Positions 31,713-42,173 are shown, numbered from the stretch's first letter. The stretch is DNA of 64,000 nucleotides from Pardosa pseudoannulata (GCA_032207245.1 CM063509.1:106546521-106610520); one strand, 5' to 3'. Program-made: numbers and translations. Notes: generated by a model from the letters alone, not told the origin.

Positions 31713-34700
31713 TCACTCAGAGTCATTGAAGAAGTCTATTCCTCTTATATTCACCAGTTCCCTTAGTTTCTCAAACTTGGGTTTTGGAAGAGCCTTCGTA
31801 AAGATGTCTGCCAACTGTTCTTCGGATTTTACATATTTAATAGCTATAGACCCATCTTCATATTTTTCTTGAATAAAGTGGTATCGCACATCTATGTGTT
31901 TTGTGCGCTTATGAAAAACAGGATTTTTTATGAGCTTGATAGCACTTTGATTATCAATATACAGGATAGTGCTATCTGAACACATTTCATTTTCACCTAT
32001 GTCTTGTAGAAGTTGGCGTAACCACAATATCTCTTTTACTGCAGTTGAAGCTGCAACATACTCAGCTTCTGTTGTAGATGTGGAGACTGTTGGTTGTTTC
32101 TGACTACACCAGGTAACAGGGCCATTGCTCAACATGAACACATAACCAGACGTTGACTTTCTTGTGTCGATGTCATTAGCAAAATCAGCATCGGAATACC
32201 CAACTAGTTGACACGACTGGTTAGTTTCTCGGGTGAACTGTATGCCATAGTTTGCTGTAGCTTTTAGGTATCTTAGGATGCGTTTTACAAAATTCCAATG
32301 TGATTGGCCTGGGTTTGTTTGGAATCGACTAGCCACATTATTAGCAAATGCTATGTCAGGGCGTGTGGTAGTGGCAAGAAACATTAAAGATCCAATAGCC
32401 TCTCTATAGGGAACAGGCTTACCATCTGGTAAAGGATTAGATTCTGCAGATATGATTATTCCAGGATCTGCAGGTATGCTATTCGGTTTGGCATCACATA
32501 GATTGAACCGTTTCAGAATTCGTTTTATGTAACTATTAGAGTGCAGGAAGATTGAACCATTAGATTGATGAACAATTTCGATCCCAATGAAGCATCCTGT
32601 TGTGCATATAGTGGCTTCGAATTTCTTTCGAAGGTCATCGACAATTTGCATTAATATGGTCTTTTCTTCACATAATAAGAGTGCATCGTCAACATATAAA
32701 ATTAGAATGACTTTCTTGCTTTGGAAAATACCACTGAAAACGCAGGAGTCTGCAGTACTTTGTTTGAATCCAAAATCTGTTAGGAATTCTGAGAAAGTTC
32801 TGTTCCAGCACCTAGAGGCTTGTTTCAGTCCATATAAGGATTTATTTAATTTGCACACTGTATCTTTATCGCAATTTAATCCTGTAGGTGGTTGCATAAA
32901 AATAGTTTCTTTGACTTCGCCATGAAGAAAAGCAGTTTTTATGTCAATCTGTATTACTTTCCATTTTCTTTGTGCAGCTAAGGCTAGCACAATTCTTATT
33001 GTGTCAAACCTTGATGTCGGTGAAAAGGTCTCACTGAAGTCGACTCCCTCCACTTGGGAGAAACCTTTTGCACACACTCTGGCCTTATATTTGTCAATTT
33101 TTCCGTTGGGTAAGTATTTGACTTTAAATACCCACTTGGACCCAATTATATTACCTGCCTTTGGAGTAGGTACAAGATCCCATGTTTGATTTTCTTCTAG
33201 GGATTTCAGTTCTTCCCTTATGGCTTCCTTCCACTCATCTGCTTGAGGGGAATTGACTGTTTCTTCATATGTAAGTGGAGTTTCGATGTCTGCTACATTT
33301 ACTTCGTAACGAACAGGAACCTTTAGTTTGTTCCTGGGACGCAGACTGTTGTGATCAGTATCATCGTTCGAGTTAGAGGGATCATTAAATTGATCTTGAT
33401 CACTGATTGTGGATTCGTTGTTGTCAGCATTGTCTTCATTGAATGTAAGCTTGATTGTTGATGGTGGTGGTGAGATCCTCAATTCGTCACAATCTTCGTT
33501 AAAGATAACATTTCTGGATATTTTTATGGTTTTAGTCACAGGATCAAAAAGGCGATAGTTCTTTGATTCCTTTTCATACCCCACAAAAATCATCTTCTTG
33601 CTCTTTGGAGCTAATTTCTTCCTCAGGCTATCGGGCACATGCATGAAAGCATCTGAGCCAAACACTCTTAGATGGTTGAGAGTGGTTGGTTTCCCAGTCC
33701 ATAACTCATATGGGGTAGAATCTGGAGCCTGAGTTGTGGGGGTTCTGTTCAATATATGCACCGCTGTGTTTACAGCTTCTGCCCACAAATACAGAGGTAA
33801 TTCTTTTGAGTATATCATCGAACGAGCGCTTTCCACAATTGTGCGCATGTCTCTCTCGGACCGACCATTCTGCTGAGGAGTGTAGGGAGCTGTTGTTTCT
33901 AACTGGATACCTTTCTTCTTTAGGAAGTTGCTAAAATTCAAATTGATGTATTCAGTTCCATTATCCACTCTGAGTGCTTTAACATGATGACCGAATTTGT
34001 TTTTACACAGTTGAACAAAGTTTTGAAAAGCTTCCAAGGCATCACTCTTGTGTTTCAAAAAATATACAGTTCTAAAACCACTGTAATCATCCTTCATTAA
34101 AATAAAGTAATTAGATCCACCTACCGATTCTACCGACATTGGGCCACAAATGTCACTGTGTATCAGTTCTGCTGGCTTAGTTGCTTTGTGTTGCTTACAA
34201 CTAAATGAAAACCTGTGTTGTTTTCCGTATCGACATCCTTCACAGAAAAATTCGTCCTCATTTGGGAAATCGAGTTTGTCGATTAATCCTCTGTCACTTA
34301 ATTGACGTAGAGCATTCAAATTTAAGTGTCCAGCTCTTTCATGCCAAATTTGCAGGTTGTTCTTCTGGGAGATGTTTGCTTCAGGGGATGTTTGGGTTCT
34401 GAAGAGCATATGGTACAAGTTGTTTGATGAACGTACGGCTGTTCCAACTAATTCATCGTTGTAATTATATATTTCTGCCTGATCCTCCATTTTAATTATT
34501 TTCCTGCCTTTACGGGCAATTACACCTTCAGATAGAAGGTTCTTCTTCAGATCTGGCACGTACAAAACATCTTGTATTTCTCCTTCCCCCCATTCTCCAT
34601 GAATAAGTTTTAGAATTTTGACATTTCCTTTTCCTTTGATGGATAGTTCTTGATTATTACCAAGACGAATAACCTCATTTTCGTGCGACTCGTTGAAGCT

Positions 34701-35630
34701 GTTAGTAAAATAGCTAAGATTATGAGTCATATGAGCTGATGCTCCACTGTCCAGAATCAAAATATCTTCGTTGCTGCCCCTGATTTCGCTACTAAAAGCG
34801 CAATAGTTCGATGCATTTCTTCTCTCAGGAGGTTTCTCTCTATCGCGAGGTTTGGAGCGACATTCCCGGGCATAATGGCCTTTTTTTCTGCAGGCGTAGC
34901 ACGTTACACTGGATTTATCTGATCCTTGATTTCTGGGTTTATTTTCTGTATAAGCTGCTTTCTTTTGCACAAATTTTCGATGATTAGAGGCAAGAAGTGC
35001 GGCTTCACTCTGTTCTGTTTGCGATAACGATGTTTCTTCATCTATTAGTCTCGCCTTCAAATTTGATAGGTTCTGTTTGCTATCGTCAACAGATAGCCAT
35101 TCTTGTCTAAAATTTCTATACTTTGAAGGCAATGTACCAAGAATTTTAGTAATTATGGTTGCGTCACTGATGCTTTCGCCGGAGTCCTTAATTTGGTGCG
35201 CGAGATTTTCAACCTTCGAGATATATTGCACAACAGTTTCATTACTTTCTATTTTTAACTGATGGAATTTGTCCAATAACAACATTTTGTTGAAGTCCGA
35301 TTTCAATTTGAAGACGGAGTCCAGTTTTGAGAGCATTTCTTTCGATGACACACAGCTCTCGATAAGCGTGACCTGCGACAGTTCCATCGCCGAGGATATC
35401 GTGAACATCGCTACTGCATCCTCTTTTTCCCATTTCTCAATTTTCACTTCGTCATCATTTGGCTTGATTTTAGTTCCACTGGCCACCGAGAACACACCTT
35501 TTGCTTTGAGAGCACAGTTAATTTGGAATCGCCACTGTGAATAGTTTTGTCCATTGAATTTGTTGATCGCAGAAATGTCAACACCGGCCATGCCGAAGAT
35601 TAGGCTTAGCAGCACTGCTTCCGATTTCAC
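31713..35630 (-). CDS. gag-pol: Copia Gag-Pol polyprotein, intact
   Basis: 1,305 codons without interruption. The likely start is the Met at residue 14 (35591), just before INKFNGQNYSQWRF, the usual Copia Gag opening. Order: Gag; zinc knuckle CYACRKKGHYAREC (about 245); aspartic protease ILDSGASAHMTH (about 295); integrase zinc region IWHERAGH...CEGCRYGKQH (430-475), then DDE core HSDICGP, VDNGTEY, PQQNGRSER; reverse transcriptase with KWVFKVKYLPNG, AFLHGEV, LYVDDALLL; RNase H with GYSDADFAND and STTEAEYVAAS near the end. All catalytic residues of these four enzymes are present. The product assembles virus-like particles, makes cDNA from its own RNA and integrates it. There is no envelope gene. 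The plus-strand ORFs over this region are antisense shadows. Confidence 0.95.
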   Translation of the reverse strand: MKSEAVLLSLIFGMAGVDISAINKFNGQNYSQWRFQINCALKAKGVFSVASGTKIKPNDDEVKIEKWEKEDAVAMFTISSAMELSQVTLIESCVSSKEMLSKLDSVFKLKSDFNKMLLLDKFHQLKIESNETVVQYISKVENLAHQIKDSGESISDATIITKILGTLPSKYRNFRQEWLSVDDSKQNLSNLKARLIDEETSLSQTEQSEAALLASNHRKFVQKKAAYTENKPRNQGSDKSSVTCYACRKKGHYARECRSKPRDREKPPERRNASNYCAFSSEIRGSNEDILILDSGASAHMTHNLSYFTNSFNESHENEVIRLGNNQELSIKGKGNVKILKLIHGEWGEGEIQDVLYVPDLKKNLLSEGVIARKGRKIIKMEDQAEIYNYNDELVGTAVRSSNNLYHMLFRTQTSPEANISQKNNLQIWHERAGHLNLNALRQLSDRGLIDKLDFPNEDEFFCEGCRYGKQHRFSFSCKQHKATKPAELIHSDICGPMSVESVGGSNYFILMKDDYSGFRTVYFLKHKSDALEAFQNFVQLCKNKFGHHVKALRVDNGTEYINLNFSNFLKKKGIQLETTAPYTPQQNGRSERDMRTIVESARSMIYSKELPLYLWAEAVNTAVHILNRTPTTQAPDSTPYELWTGKPTTLNHLRVFGSDAFMHVPDSLRKKLAPKSKKMIFVGYEKESKNYRLFDPVTKTIKISRNVIFNEDCDELRISPPPSTIKLTFNEDNADNNESTISDQDQFNDPSNSNDDTDHNSLRPRNKLKVPVRYEVNVADIETPLTYEETVNSPQADEWKEAIREELKSLEENQTWDLVPTPKAGNIIGSKWVFKVKYLPNGKIDKYKARVCAKGFSQVEGVDFSETFSPTSRFDTIRIVLALAAQRKWKVIQIDIKTAFLHGEVKETIFMQPPTGLNCDKDTVCKLNKSLYGLKQASRCWNRTFSEFLTDFGFKQSTADSCVFSGIFQSKKVILILYVDDALLLCEEKTILMQIVDDLRKKFEATICTTGCFIGIEIVHQSNGSIFLHSNSYIKRILKRFNLCDAKPNSIPADPGIIISAESNPLPDGKPVPYREAIGSLMFLATTTRPDIAFANNVASRFQTNPGQSHWNFVKRILRYLKATANYGIQFTRETNQSCQLVGYSDADFANDIDTRKSTSGYVFMLSNGPVTWCSQKQPTVSTSTTEAEYVAASTAVKEILWLRQLLQDIGENEMCSDSTILYIDNQSAIKLIKNPVFHKRTKHIDVRYHFIQEKYEDGSIAIKYVKSEEQLADIFTKALPKPKFEKLRELVNIRGIDFFNDSE

Positions 35631-35702
35631 CGTATTTCTCTTAATTGAAGGAACGAATCCACGAACGTATCGTGCGACGATGATTTCTATGGAAGAGTAG
35701 GA

Positions 35703-35717
35703 CCTGGGCCCATAACC
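35703..35717 (-). other. Copia primer-binding site
   Basis: On the minus strand GGTTATGGGCCCAGG follows the 5' LTR end directly. It matches the internal initiator-tRNA-Met half-molecule priming site used by many Copia elements. Confidence 0.8.
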
Positions 35718-35920
35718 TGTTATTACTTATAGGTTATGAAGTTTATTGAGTTAAATAAAAGTAGAATGCAGTACAAGTTAATGCGACACACGCTGAGAAC
35801 ACATCTCTGATTGACTGGCAGATACTATCTGTTGCCAACATTAAGAATACATTTCAACTGATATTACCTGCTGCCAATACATATTACATAAGTAGTGACA
35901 ACATAATTAAAAAGTCAATA
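35718..35920 (-). mobile_element. Copia 5' LTR
   Basis: Identical to the 3' LTR. It should contain the element promoter, though no clear TATA box was singled out. Confidence 0.92.
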
Positions 35921-35925
35921 AAAAA

Positions 35926-37200
35926 TAATAATAATTAAACTTATTTAAATTTTAGTAAATCTCTTAAACCAATAGTTCTTTTCAAATATTTTGTGAAGTG
36001 TTCCGAAATGCCGGTTGGAGTTAAATGAATATCATAATTAAAAAGAAGATGACTTGTTTCTACTAAGCTGAGATTAATTTTGTGTAGATGGATTATAACA
36101 TTCAGAATGTCAATATGTTTTGTGGGGAAAACGTTTATAAATACTTCACACTACAAAACTTAAGTTGTGCTTTTATCCTCGATTATGAAAAGGTGTTTAA
36201 GTGGAAACTAAAGAAATTCATCTAGTAGCCCCGAGGAAAGACAGAACTAATTAGTTGAGGTTTAGAGTGAATTTTGTCTTCTTGGATTTGAAAGAATGGC
36301 AATAAGTTACTACTTTATCAGTTCTAGATTGCAGGTACCAGTTTAAGTTTTATTAAAGTGTAACCCAAGTATTTACGTCTGATGATATCGGATACTCTGT
36401 CACTCTGAATAGTGATTCTGTAGACATGAGGGAAGTTGTAAAATATTGGTTCATCAGGAAACTTCTGAAATTTTTGATATTGAAGTGTGTTATTTTTTGA
36501 ATATTTTGTTGCCGCCGAAAAGGATGACCTTTATTAAAACAAATGTGTAAATATGTTTTATACGTTTTGTCTTTTTTTCCCAATGCAGTTGGCAGTACAG
36601 ACCAGGGGTAATTTTGATCCGAGCAATGGCCAGTGTGGACATTGTATAATTTCATAATATGTTGGAGAGAGTTTGCGATCAGTGCAGTGCTTAGTATAGA
36701 TAACCTAAAAGTTCATCTTTGCCCAACTCTTCATTTAGATTTCTATACTCTTTCCTTTTAGAAAATAAACAGAAAAAAATATCATTATGCAAATTGGTGT
36801 TGTATGTGGGCTAAGTGACGGTTCTGATGGAGAGGAGGAGTGTTCTGAGAAAATTAAGTACGGAAATTAAGACTGTGTTGATGTTGGTTCTGGATAATCA
36901 TCGTCTGAGAACAAAGACCTATTAAAAGAATTTACCTCTGAAAATAATTTTATATGTATACGAGACGACCCGACAGACGTTGTCCTATTTTAAAAGATGT
37001 AAAGTTGTTTTAAAAGCGGTTAAGCTGTAAATCCAAAAGTTGTAAAATGTTTTTAAATAAATCATAAATTGGACCGCTTGATGGAAAAATAAGGTAAGAA
37101 AATATTTTAAAAATACTTGACGGCACCAAGCGTACAGTCATCACAAACGTAATTAGATTAAATTGAAATTCCCACATCGCCTGTAGTGTTGTAGAGTTGT
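35926..37200. other. intergenic, nothing firmly recognised
   Basis: An acidic reading frame at 36790-36990 (plus) with two stops (GSDGEEEC, then IRDDPTDVV) could be an old coding fragment, but no family could be assigned. Confidence 0.4.
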
Positions 37201-37220
37201 GAGCAGTGCTCACAACCCTA

Positions 37221-38065
37221 GTAGAGTTGTGAGCAGTGGAAAAACCCGGTTTAAACCCAGGAAAAAACAGGGTTTTTTGGGAAGGGAATTTTGAAAATTT
37301 CCAAAACATAGGAATTTAGAAGTAATTTGAAGTCGCCAATTCCTATGACACAATGAGAAACACCATTTTTTTTCTGTCTTTGTTGTAGACCTCAAAAGTT
37401 GATATTTTGACAAAATTTAACTATTATAGGCTATGAAAAAAATTTGAATAATTGGGATTAACTAACTATATTTGGCAAGGTATCATGTTTAGTATGAAAG
37501 TATATTTTTCCTTTGAGAAATATCCAATATTTTTATTATTACATAAATATTAGGCAATAATCTGTAGTGTCACAAAATCATAATATATATAATGTATGTG
37601 TGTAGGAATTGGACACAAAATGCAACAGTGTCATTTGATTACGCCTTTAAATGATATATGCATTACAAAAAATAATAAACTGTTATTTTAAATTTAAAGA
37701 TATTTATTTTTATATTATAAAAGGAGGGGAAAATGTTTAGCATAAAGTAATTTACATAATAAATAATGATAAAAAATAATGTATATAATTATTATATTAG
37801 TAATTTAAATTGAAGCAACCAGTTAAGTGGTTTGATAAGACTAACAGGGTACAAATATAACAGGGTAATTACATAAGTACTATTATAAAATCATTTAAAT
37901 GCTCATTGCTATTGCCAAAAGTAAAAAAAAAATCTCTTAGAAATAATATGCTAGTTCTTAAATAGCCACTGTTGAAAAAATAAATGTAAACATTGTTAAA
38001 ATGATTTCTTCCCAAAGTTCCCAAAATTCCAGGTTTATTCCCCAAAATTCCTGGGTTTATTTCCA
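37221..38065 (+). repeat. interspersed repeat, partner of 28064-28826
   Basis: Starts TAGAGTTGTGAGCAGTGG, AAAACCCGGTTTAAACCC and ends in the AAATTCC-GGGTTTATT block. It is the reverse complement of the 28-kb copy along its length, apart from the microsatellite expansions there. TAGAGTTGTGAGCAGTG also occurs just before (37192-37208), pointing to a nested or duplicated end. Confidence 0.75.
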
Positions 38066-38084
38066 CTTCTTCAAAATTCCGGTT

Positions 38085-38170
38085 CTTTTCTCTAATCGCC
38101 TGTACTCGGATTCGATCTTGGGACTTCTCGAACTGACGCCAGTTGCGTTGACCACTGCGCCCAGGTACGT
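38085..38170 (-). mobile_element. tRNA-derived SINE head, second family
   Basis: On the minus strand GGGCGCAGTGGTCAACGC (box A-like) is followed by AGATCGAATCCGAGTAC (box B-like). It does not match the CCAAA-tail SINE body, so it belongs to another tRNA-derived family. Confidence 0.55.
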
Positions 38171-38279
38171 TGGCAGTGAGGAGTTTCAAGCGGTATTATA
38201 ATAACCTCAAAAAGTGCGCAATTCTGGATTTTTAATTAAAAAAAACATTTTCTATCGGAACAAATTGTGAATCTAAATC

Positions 38280-38393
38280 ATTCTTGAATCAACTTAATTA
38301 CATATAGAAAATTTCATCAAAATCAGTCCAAGCGTTTAGGAGAATTCTATTACAAACAAATGAACAGAAGAATTTTATATATAAAGATACCAG
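38280..38393 (+). mobile_element. LINE/SINE 3'-tail fragment
   Basis: AAATTTCATCAAAATCAGTC, then CGTTTAGGAGAATTCTATTA and an ATATATAAAGAT end. This combination is familiar from 3' ends of non-LTR elements in arthropods (recollection). The 5' part is missing. Confidence 0.5.
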
Positions 38394-38887
38394 GAGTTAT
38401 CAAACAAACTGTGAGATGTTAAGAATTAGTGAAATGTATAATAGATAAGAATAATATGAACGAGGGGGATACATAATACATAAACACAATCAAATAGAAT
38501 TAAATGTATATGGATTGGAACAGCACAAGGAAAATGAAAACCCATTAAGATTCATGATTAAAGGAATTAAGAATTTACTTACTACAATGACTTTGAAAAT
38601 TTTCACTCCAAACGTCGTCCAAACCATCCACTTTAAAGAAACCAAGAAAAAACAGAATATATAGCCGATTTAATCCACTTACTCCGCGCTCTCAGCGAAC
38701 ATTATTGTATTATTATTTTTTTTTAGATGGCGCTAAGCTCAACGGTAACTATTAAGCAATTGCTGCCGTCGATCACATCATGGCTGCTGGACGGAACAGT
38801 TAGATAAGCTTACAATGGAACTGTCTGTTGTAAATTGTTGCTACTAAATCAGTGACACTTTTTAAATTTGGGACCGTTCTACAGGAG

Positions 38888-39209
38888 GCCGGACGATGGC
38901 CAAATCGGTACTCTTTTGGTACCGGATTCTGTGGGTTCGAATTTTACTGAAGACATGGATACGAACATTCTTTCGGAATCAGCTTTAAGTAGTAAGGGCA
39001 AAGACCGGTCCTTACTACTCAAACCAAAGTCGTTTAATGGCTAACTGCGATTAATCTCTGTTTAAACGTAAAATTGCGTCCCACCATTGGTTGCCGCCAT
39101 AAGTTAATCGCGGTTAGCCGTTAAACTAGTTTGGGGAGACCGACCCTAAGTCTTCTCTATTTAGCTCTGGTGTAGCAAAAAAGTAGACCATAGTGATTTC
39201 AACCAAACT
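38888..39209 (+). mobile_element. SINE (CCAAA-tail family) with a nested insertion
   Basis: Head GGACGATGGCCAAATCGGTA and box B GGTTCGAATTTTA, then GGAATCAGCTTTAAG. The body is interrupted near 39010-39145 and resumes with GTAGCAAAAAAGTAGACCAT and AACCAAAC. Confidence 0.75.
39010..39145. mobile_element. short palindromic MITE nested in a SINE
   Basis: AACCAAAGTCGTTTAATGGC then TAACTGCGATTAA; the right end is the complement of TTTAACGGCTAACCGCGATTAA-type sequence ending CTAGTTTGG. Total about 130 bp. Exact ends are unclear because the flanks are also partly symmetrical. Confidence 0.55.
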
Positions 39210-39217
39210 GTACAATA

Positions 39218-39374
39218 AGGCGATTTCATGCAGCAGTGCACATCTCAACTTGTGACGATTCTGGGCTTAATTTCAAACGAAAGGGCAGCTTATTGGTTGC
39301 CTATTGGCTATCGTAAGCTTAAAAATGAATGGAAAGGGCACTAAAGCCGTTCATGACGTTGCATGAAATCGCTC
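39218..39374. mobile_element. 157-bp MITE, TA flanks
   Basis: Starts AGGCGATTTCATGCAGCAG and ends ACGTTGCATGAAATCGCTC, with TA on both sides. It aligns along its whole length with the reverse complement of the 158-bp element at 53108-53265. Confidence 0.8.
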
Positions 39375-39631
39375 TATACTACAAGAGAGATGGCTATCTA
39401 CTCCTGTAAAGTTCTTCATAACTTTTATTTGTTTATCCTGTTTCGGATACAAACTGTAATGAGGAATTTGCACATGTGGGGGATTCGAACAACTTAGTGT
39501 TTTTATGATAATTTCAGACTCGTAGATTCCAAAAATGTTCTCAAAAATGTAAAAAACTGGGTCCATCATTTAAAAAATTAATTTTAAAGGTTAAGCGAAA
39601 ATCACGTGACATCAAAACGCTCCGTGATTGG

Positions 39632-39656
39632 TTGTGATGTCATCGTTCATGCAGAC
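39632..39656 (+). repeat. inner inverted repeat, left arm
   Basis: TTGTGATGTCATCGTTCATG plus CAGAC. The complement of 41062-41086 reads TTGTGACGTCATCGTTCATG plus TAGAC, two differences in 25 bases. Confidence 0.85.
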
Positions 39657-39808
39657 CAATATTTTTGTATTGCTTTTAAGTGCGCATTATTTTTCGATTT
39701 TGTTTTTGCAAGTTCCTAAAATTTTCTAGCTATCAAAATTTATTTTTATTTAAACCTGAAGGTTTATTTTATTGATCTAGATTGCTTAGTTATCTCAATT
39801 TGTCATAA

Positions 39809-39943
39809 ATGTCTCTTCTACCTGGATTTACCAAAGGACAATCAGACAACCTCCCAAAAATTGACAGCATGTCAATGTCTTTCTTGGCAAAAAACCCGGA
39901 TTTTATGGGAGCAGAAATACGAGGAATTAAAACCCAAAGATAT
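39809..39943 (+). CDS. first exon resembling SWIM/YqaJ-type protein N-terminus
   Basis: 45 codons starting MSLLPGFTKGQSDNLPKID and ending KNPDFMGAEIRGIKTQRY before a possible donor GTAAAA at 39944. The pattern of a short leader, SM...FL...N-x-DF...AE-[IV]-RG-x-K-x-x-R is, as I remember it, the N-terminus of a widespread arthropod family whose later exons carry a SWIM zinc finger and sometimes a YqaJ nuclease domain. No later exon was found before the THAP exon, so the gene is truncated. It sits just inside the left inverted repeats. Confidence 0.45.
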
Positions 39944-40148
39944 GTAAAATCATTTATATTTTTTTTCCAATTTTACTTAACATGTATTAATACTTTATTC
40001 ATGCTAAACACAGCTCTTTTGTTTGTAAACACAAACAAGTCAAATAAATATACATATATCATATACACACACATTTGTAGTAGCATCGTTTTTTATAAAT
40101 AGAGATGGATGTAATATTAAAATAAAAATTAGAGGAGGTATTTATTTT

Positions 40149-40202
40149 GAGACCGGAATTCGTGTTGCAAAAAGTAGACCGTAGCACTCCAAAACCAAAC
40201 CA
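40149..40202 (+). mobile_element. SINE tail fragment (CCAAA-tail family)
   Basis: GAGACCGG then GTTGCAAAAAGTAGACCGTA and CACTCC with AAAACCAAACC. Only the last 50 bases of the SINE remain; the tRNA head is missing. Confidence 0.7.
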
Positions 40203-40765
40203 ATTCTTAGATATTTTAAATATGATGAAAAGAAATTTAAAATTTTTAAACGGCTTTATTTACTTAATTATTTATACATTTTTAAATAGCAATACAATTT
40301 TATTGCCTTTAATATTAATGTCAAATTAAAAAATGTATAAAATTTCTCAAATTAAATTTAATTTTTAATGTAATATCATTATTAAGTATTTTAAAAATAT
40401 TATACTTTTTTTCAAATTAGTCAACCAATTTAATCGAAAAATATCACTGTGATTTGATACACAAGAAAGTATGCATCTCTGAAGAAAATATTTATAATAC
40501 CTTGAAAATACATAACCTTCCCCTCCCCCGAGTTATTTATTAGATAATTATATGCTTTAGATATTTATTTGTTTTTCGATATTTATATGCTTTATAAAAT
40601 ATTTATTGTACTTGAACTCTGTGATAATACTCGAATATTAGCAGTTTTAAAAGTTAAATAGCAGTGGTTAATCAACAATCCTTTTAAAGGTATAGATGTA
40701 TTTTTATATACTTTAATTGTTCTAAATTAATAATATTTAAACAAAAGCAAGCATTTTAAAAGCAA

Positions 40766-40972
40766 GAAATGGTCTTCACAAACCCATAAAGATGATTTAC
40801 ATGATAATTTGGGGTTTGATTTCTCATCCCTTTTCATCGCAGTTGCCCAGATTTTACGTGTATGTGGGTCTTTCGGGACGCTGAAAAATATCTTCTCACT
40901 GCAATTAGTTGTTGTATTTTTACAGAGTGACACAATACAATAATTAGAGTATGATATTTTAATGCCAGACAT
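40766..40972 (-). CDS. THAP zinc-finger exon, truncated
   Basis: 69 residues from the ATG at 40972 to the point where similarity ends. C2CH ligands are Cys12, Cys17, Cys65 and His68 (C-x4-C-x47-C-x2-H), with the family-typical FFSVPKDPHTRKIW block (Phe, Pro, Trp) between. THAP domains bind DNA sequence-specifically and occur in host regulators and in transposases of P, Kolobok and ISL2EU-like elements. After CEDHF the frame turns into LLLKCLLLFKYY and stops at 40727. The C-terminal AVPTIF-like motif is absent and no GT donor follows directly. This is probably a broken or deleted transposase gene. Its position just inside inverted repeats favours an element over a host gene. Confidence 0.65.
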
Positions 40973-41075
40973 AACAAAAAAATTTCTATTATATGCGATA
41001 CTTTACACAAAAACAAATTTAAAAGTCGCCTTTTAACATGTAAACAGCATATGCGCTCGGTGTCTACATGAACGA

Positions 41076-41083
41076 TGACGTCA
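41076..41083. promoter_or_regulatory. CRE-like palindrome upstream of the THAP exon
   Basis: TGACGTCA, the full cAMP-response-element palindrome, lies 104 bp upstream of the THAP ATG within the inner inverted repeat. The left arm has TGATGTCA. A promoter role is inferred. Confidence 0.35.
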
Positions 41084-41258
41084 CAAACTCGGCGGAGAAA
41101 AAGTATCGTTTTTGAGAGACGTTAAAGAGTCCGCTATAAAACCTATCAGAAATCACTCATTAGGCCCCCAAATGAAAGAAAAATAGCTACTGTCCTGCTT
41201 ACTTTTTTGTCTTCTATCGTTTAAAATCAAAATTAGAAAACGTGAAAATTCCTCATTA

Positions 41259-42171
41259 ATACAAAAGGAGAACCATTAATCTATAAATAAAGATTATGTC
41301 TCATTTCACATTTATTTTTACTGTACGTTGTTCTAAGTAATGTGTCTAAAGAAATATGTAAATCCCTTAGCGTGTAGAACTGTCTAACGTTAATTTTGTA
41401 ATATGTTTTCGTATTTTATAACGTAAGCCTACGTAATGTTATTGAGAAAAAAAATTACTTGCTGTAATTAAAGTTTTTAGAAATGTATTTTTATGTTTTT
41501 TATCACCTTTTAAATGATTGCTTGAATTGACAAAGAACCCGCTTTCCACTCGTAAAAAAATAAAAAGAAAAAAGAATTTAAAACTTAACTGGCAAAAGAA
41601 GCGTATATTTTTAAAACTAGCATTGATTTTTAATTTAAAATATGTGAACTCGGAATTTCTTTTCACGCCTTCTTAAATTAGCCAAATGAGAATTTATTTT
41701 GATTTTGCCATTTTTTTCTCCTCTTTTCGCAATTTTCTATGCTTATTACGTACAAAGGAAATACTGCCTTGCTTTGGTTTTGCTTGTTATTTCGTTTCTT
41801 AGAATGGGTAATTCCAGATGGGAAAACGGATAATTTTAGTTTTCGGCAGAATGAAAATACGGTAATAACTACTTTGATCTTTTGGAGACAAATATATGTA
41901 TATAGGCACAAGTTCTGTCGTAATAACTTTGCTAGAAGGAACGTGTATTATTTATTCTTCCGAGTTTTGAATTTCAATGGTTTCCGCGGCATTGATGTGC
42001 AATTTTATTCGACTTTTCAAAGAAAACTTTGACACATTTGAATATTGTAATGATTCTTTGAAGTAACTCCTGAATCCATCAGATATAATGTTTTGTCTAT
42101 AAAATTTTTTGATAACTTGATGAATAAGATAGTGTTTTTCTTTTACGTTGCTGATCATTAAAATAACTTTT
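41259..42171. other. intergenic, nothing recognised
   Basis: AT-rich. Overlapping ORFs on both strands at 41678-42158 show no family resemblance. Confidence 0.5.
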
Positions 42172-42173
42172 TA

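Larger units (their letters stand above)
31320..35920 (-). mobile_element. complete Ty1/Copia retrotransposon
   Basis: 4,601 bp: LTR 31320-31522, single gag-pol, LTR 35718-35920, with AAAAA on both sides (31315-31319 and 35921-35925). The two 203-bp LTRs are identical base for base. Primer-binding site and polypurine tract are in place. Everything needed for autonomous movement appears present, so this is a recent insertion. Confidence 0.93.
39457..41258. mobile_element. deleted two-gene DNA transposon (THAP gene plus SWIM-like gene)
   Basis: The ends are TAATGAGGAATTTGCAC at 39457 and its complement GTGAAAATTCCTCATTA ending at 41258, one mismatch in 17. A second inverted pair, TTGTGATGTCATCGTTCATG at 39632 and its complement at 41065-41085, lies about 170 bp further in on each side. 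Between them two coding exons point toward each other, each with its ATG 90-150 bp inside the inner repeat. The 0.8 kb between the exons has no transposase core and carries a SINE tail fragment, so most of both genes is missing. THAP transposase genes paired with YqaJ/SWIM-type genes recall ISL2EU-type elements; that superfamily assignment is from memory. Confidence 0.6.

Noticed and set aside
32587..35544. Plus-strand ORFs opposite the Copia gag-pol
   Set aside because: Antisense shadows of a long conserved reading frame, with no family resemblance of their own.
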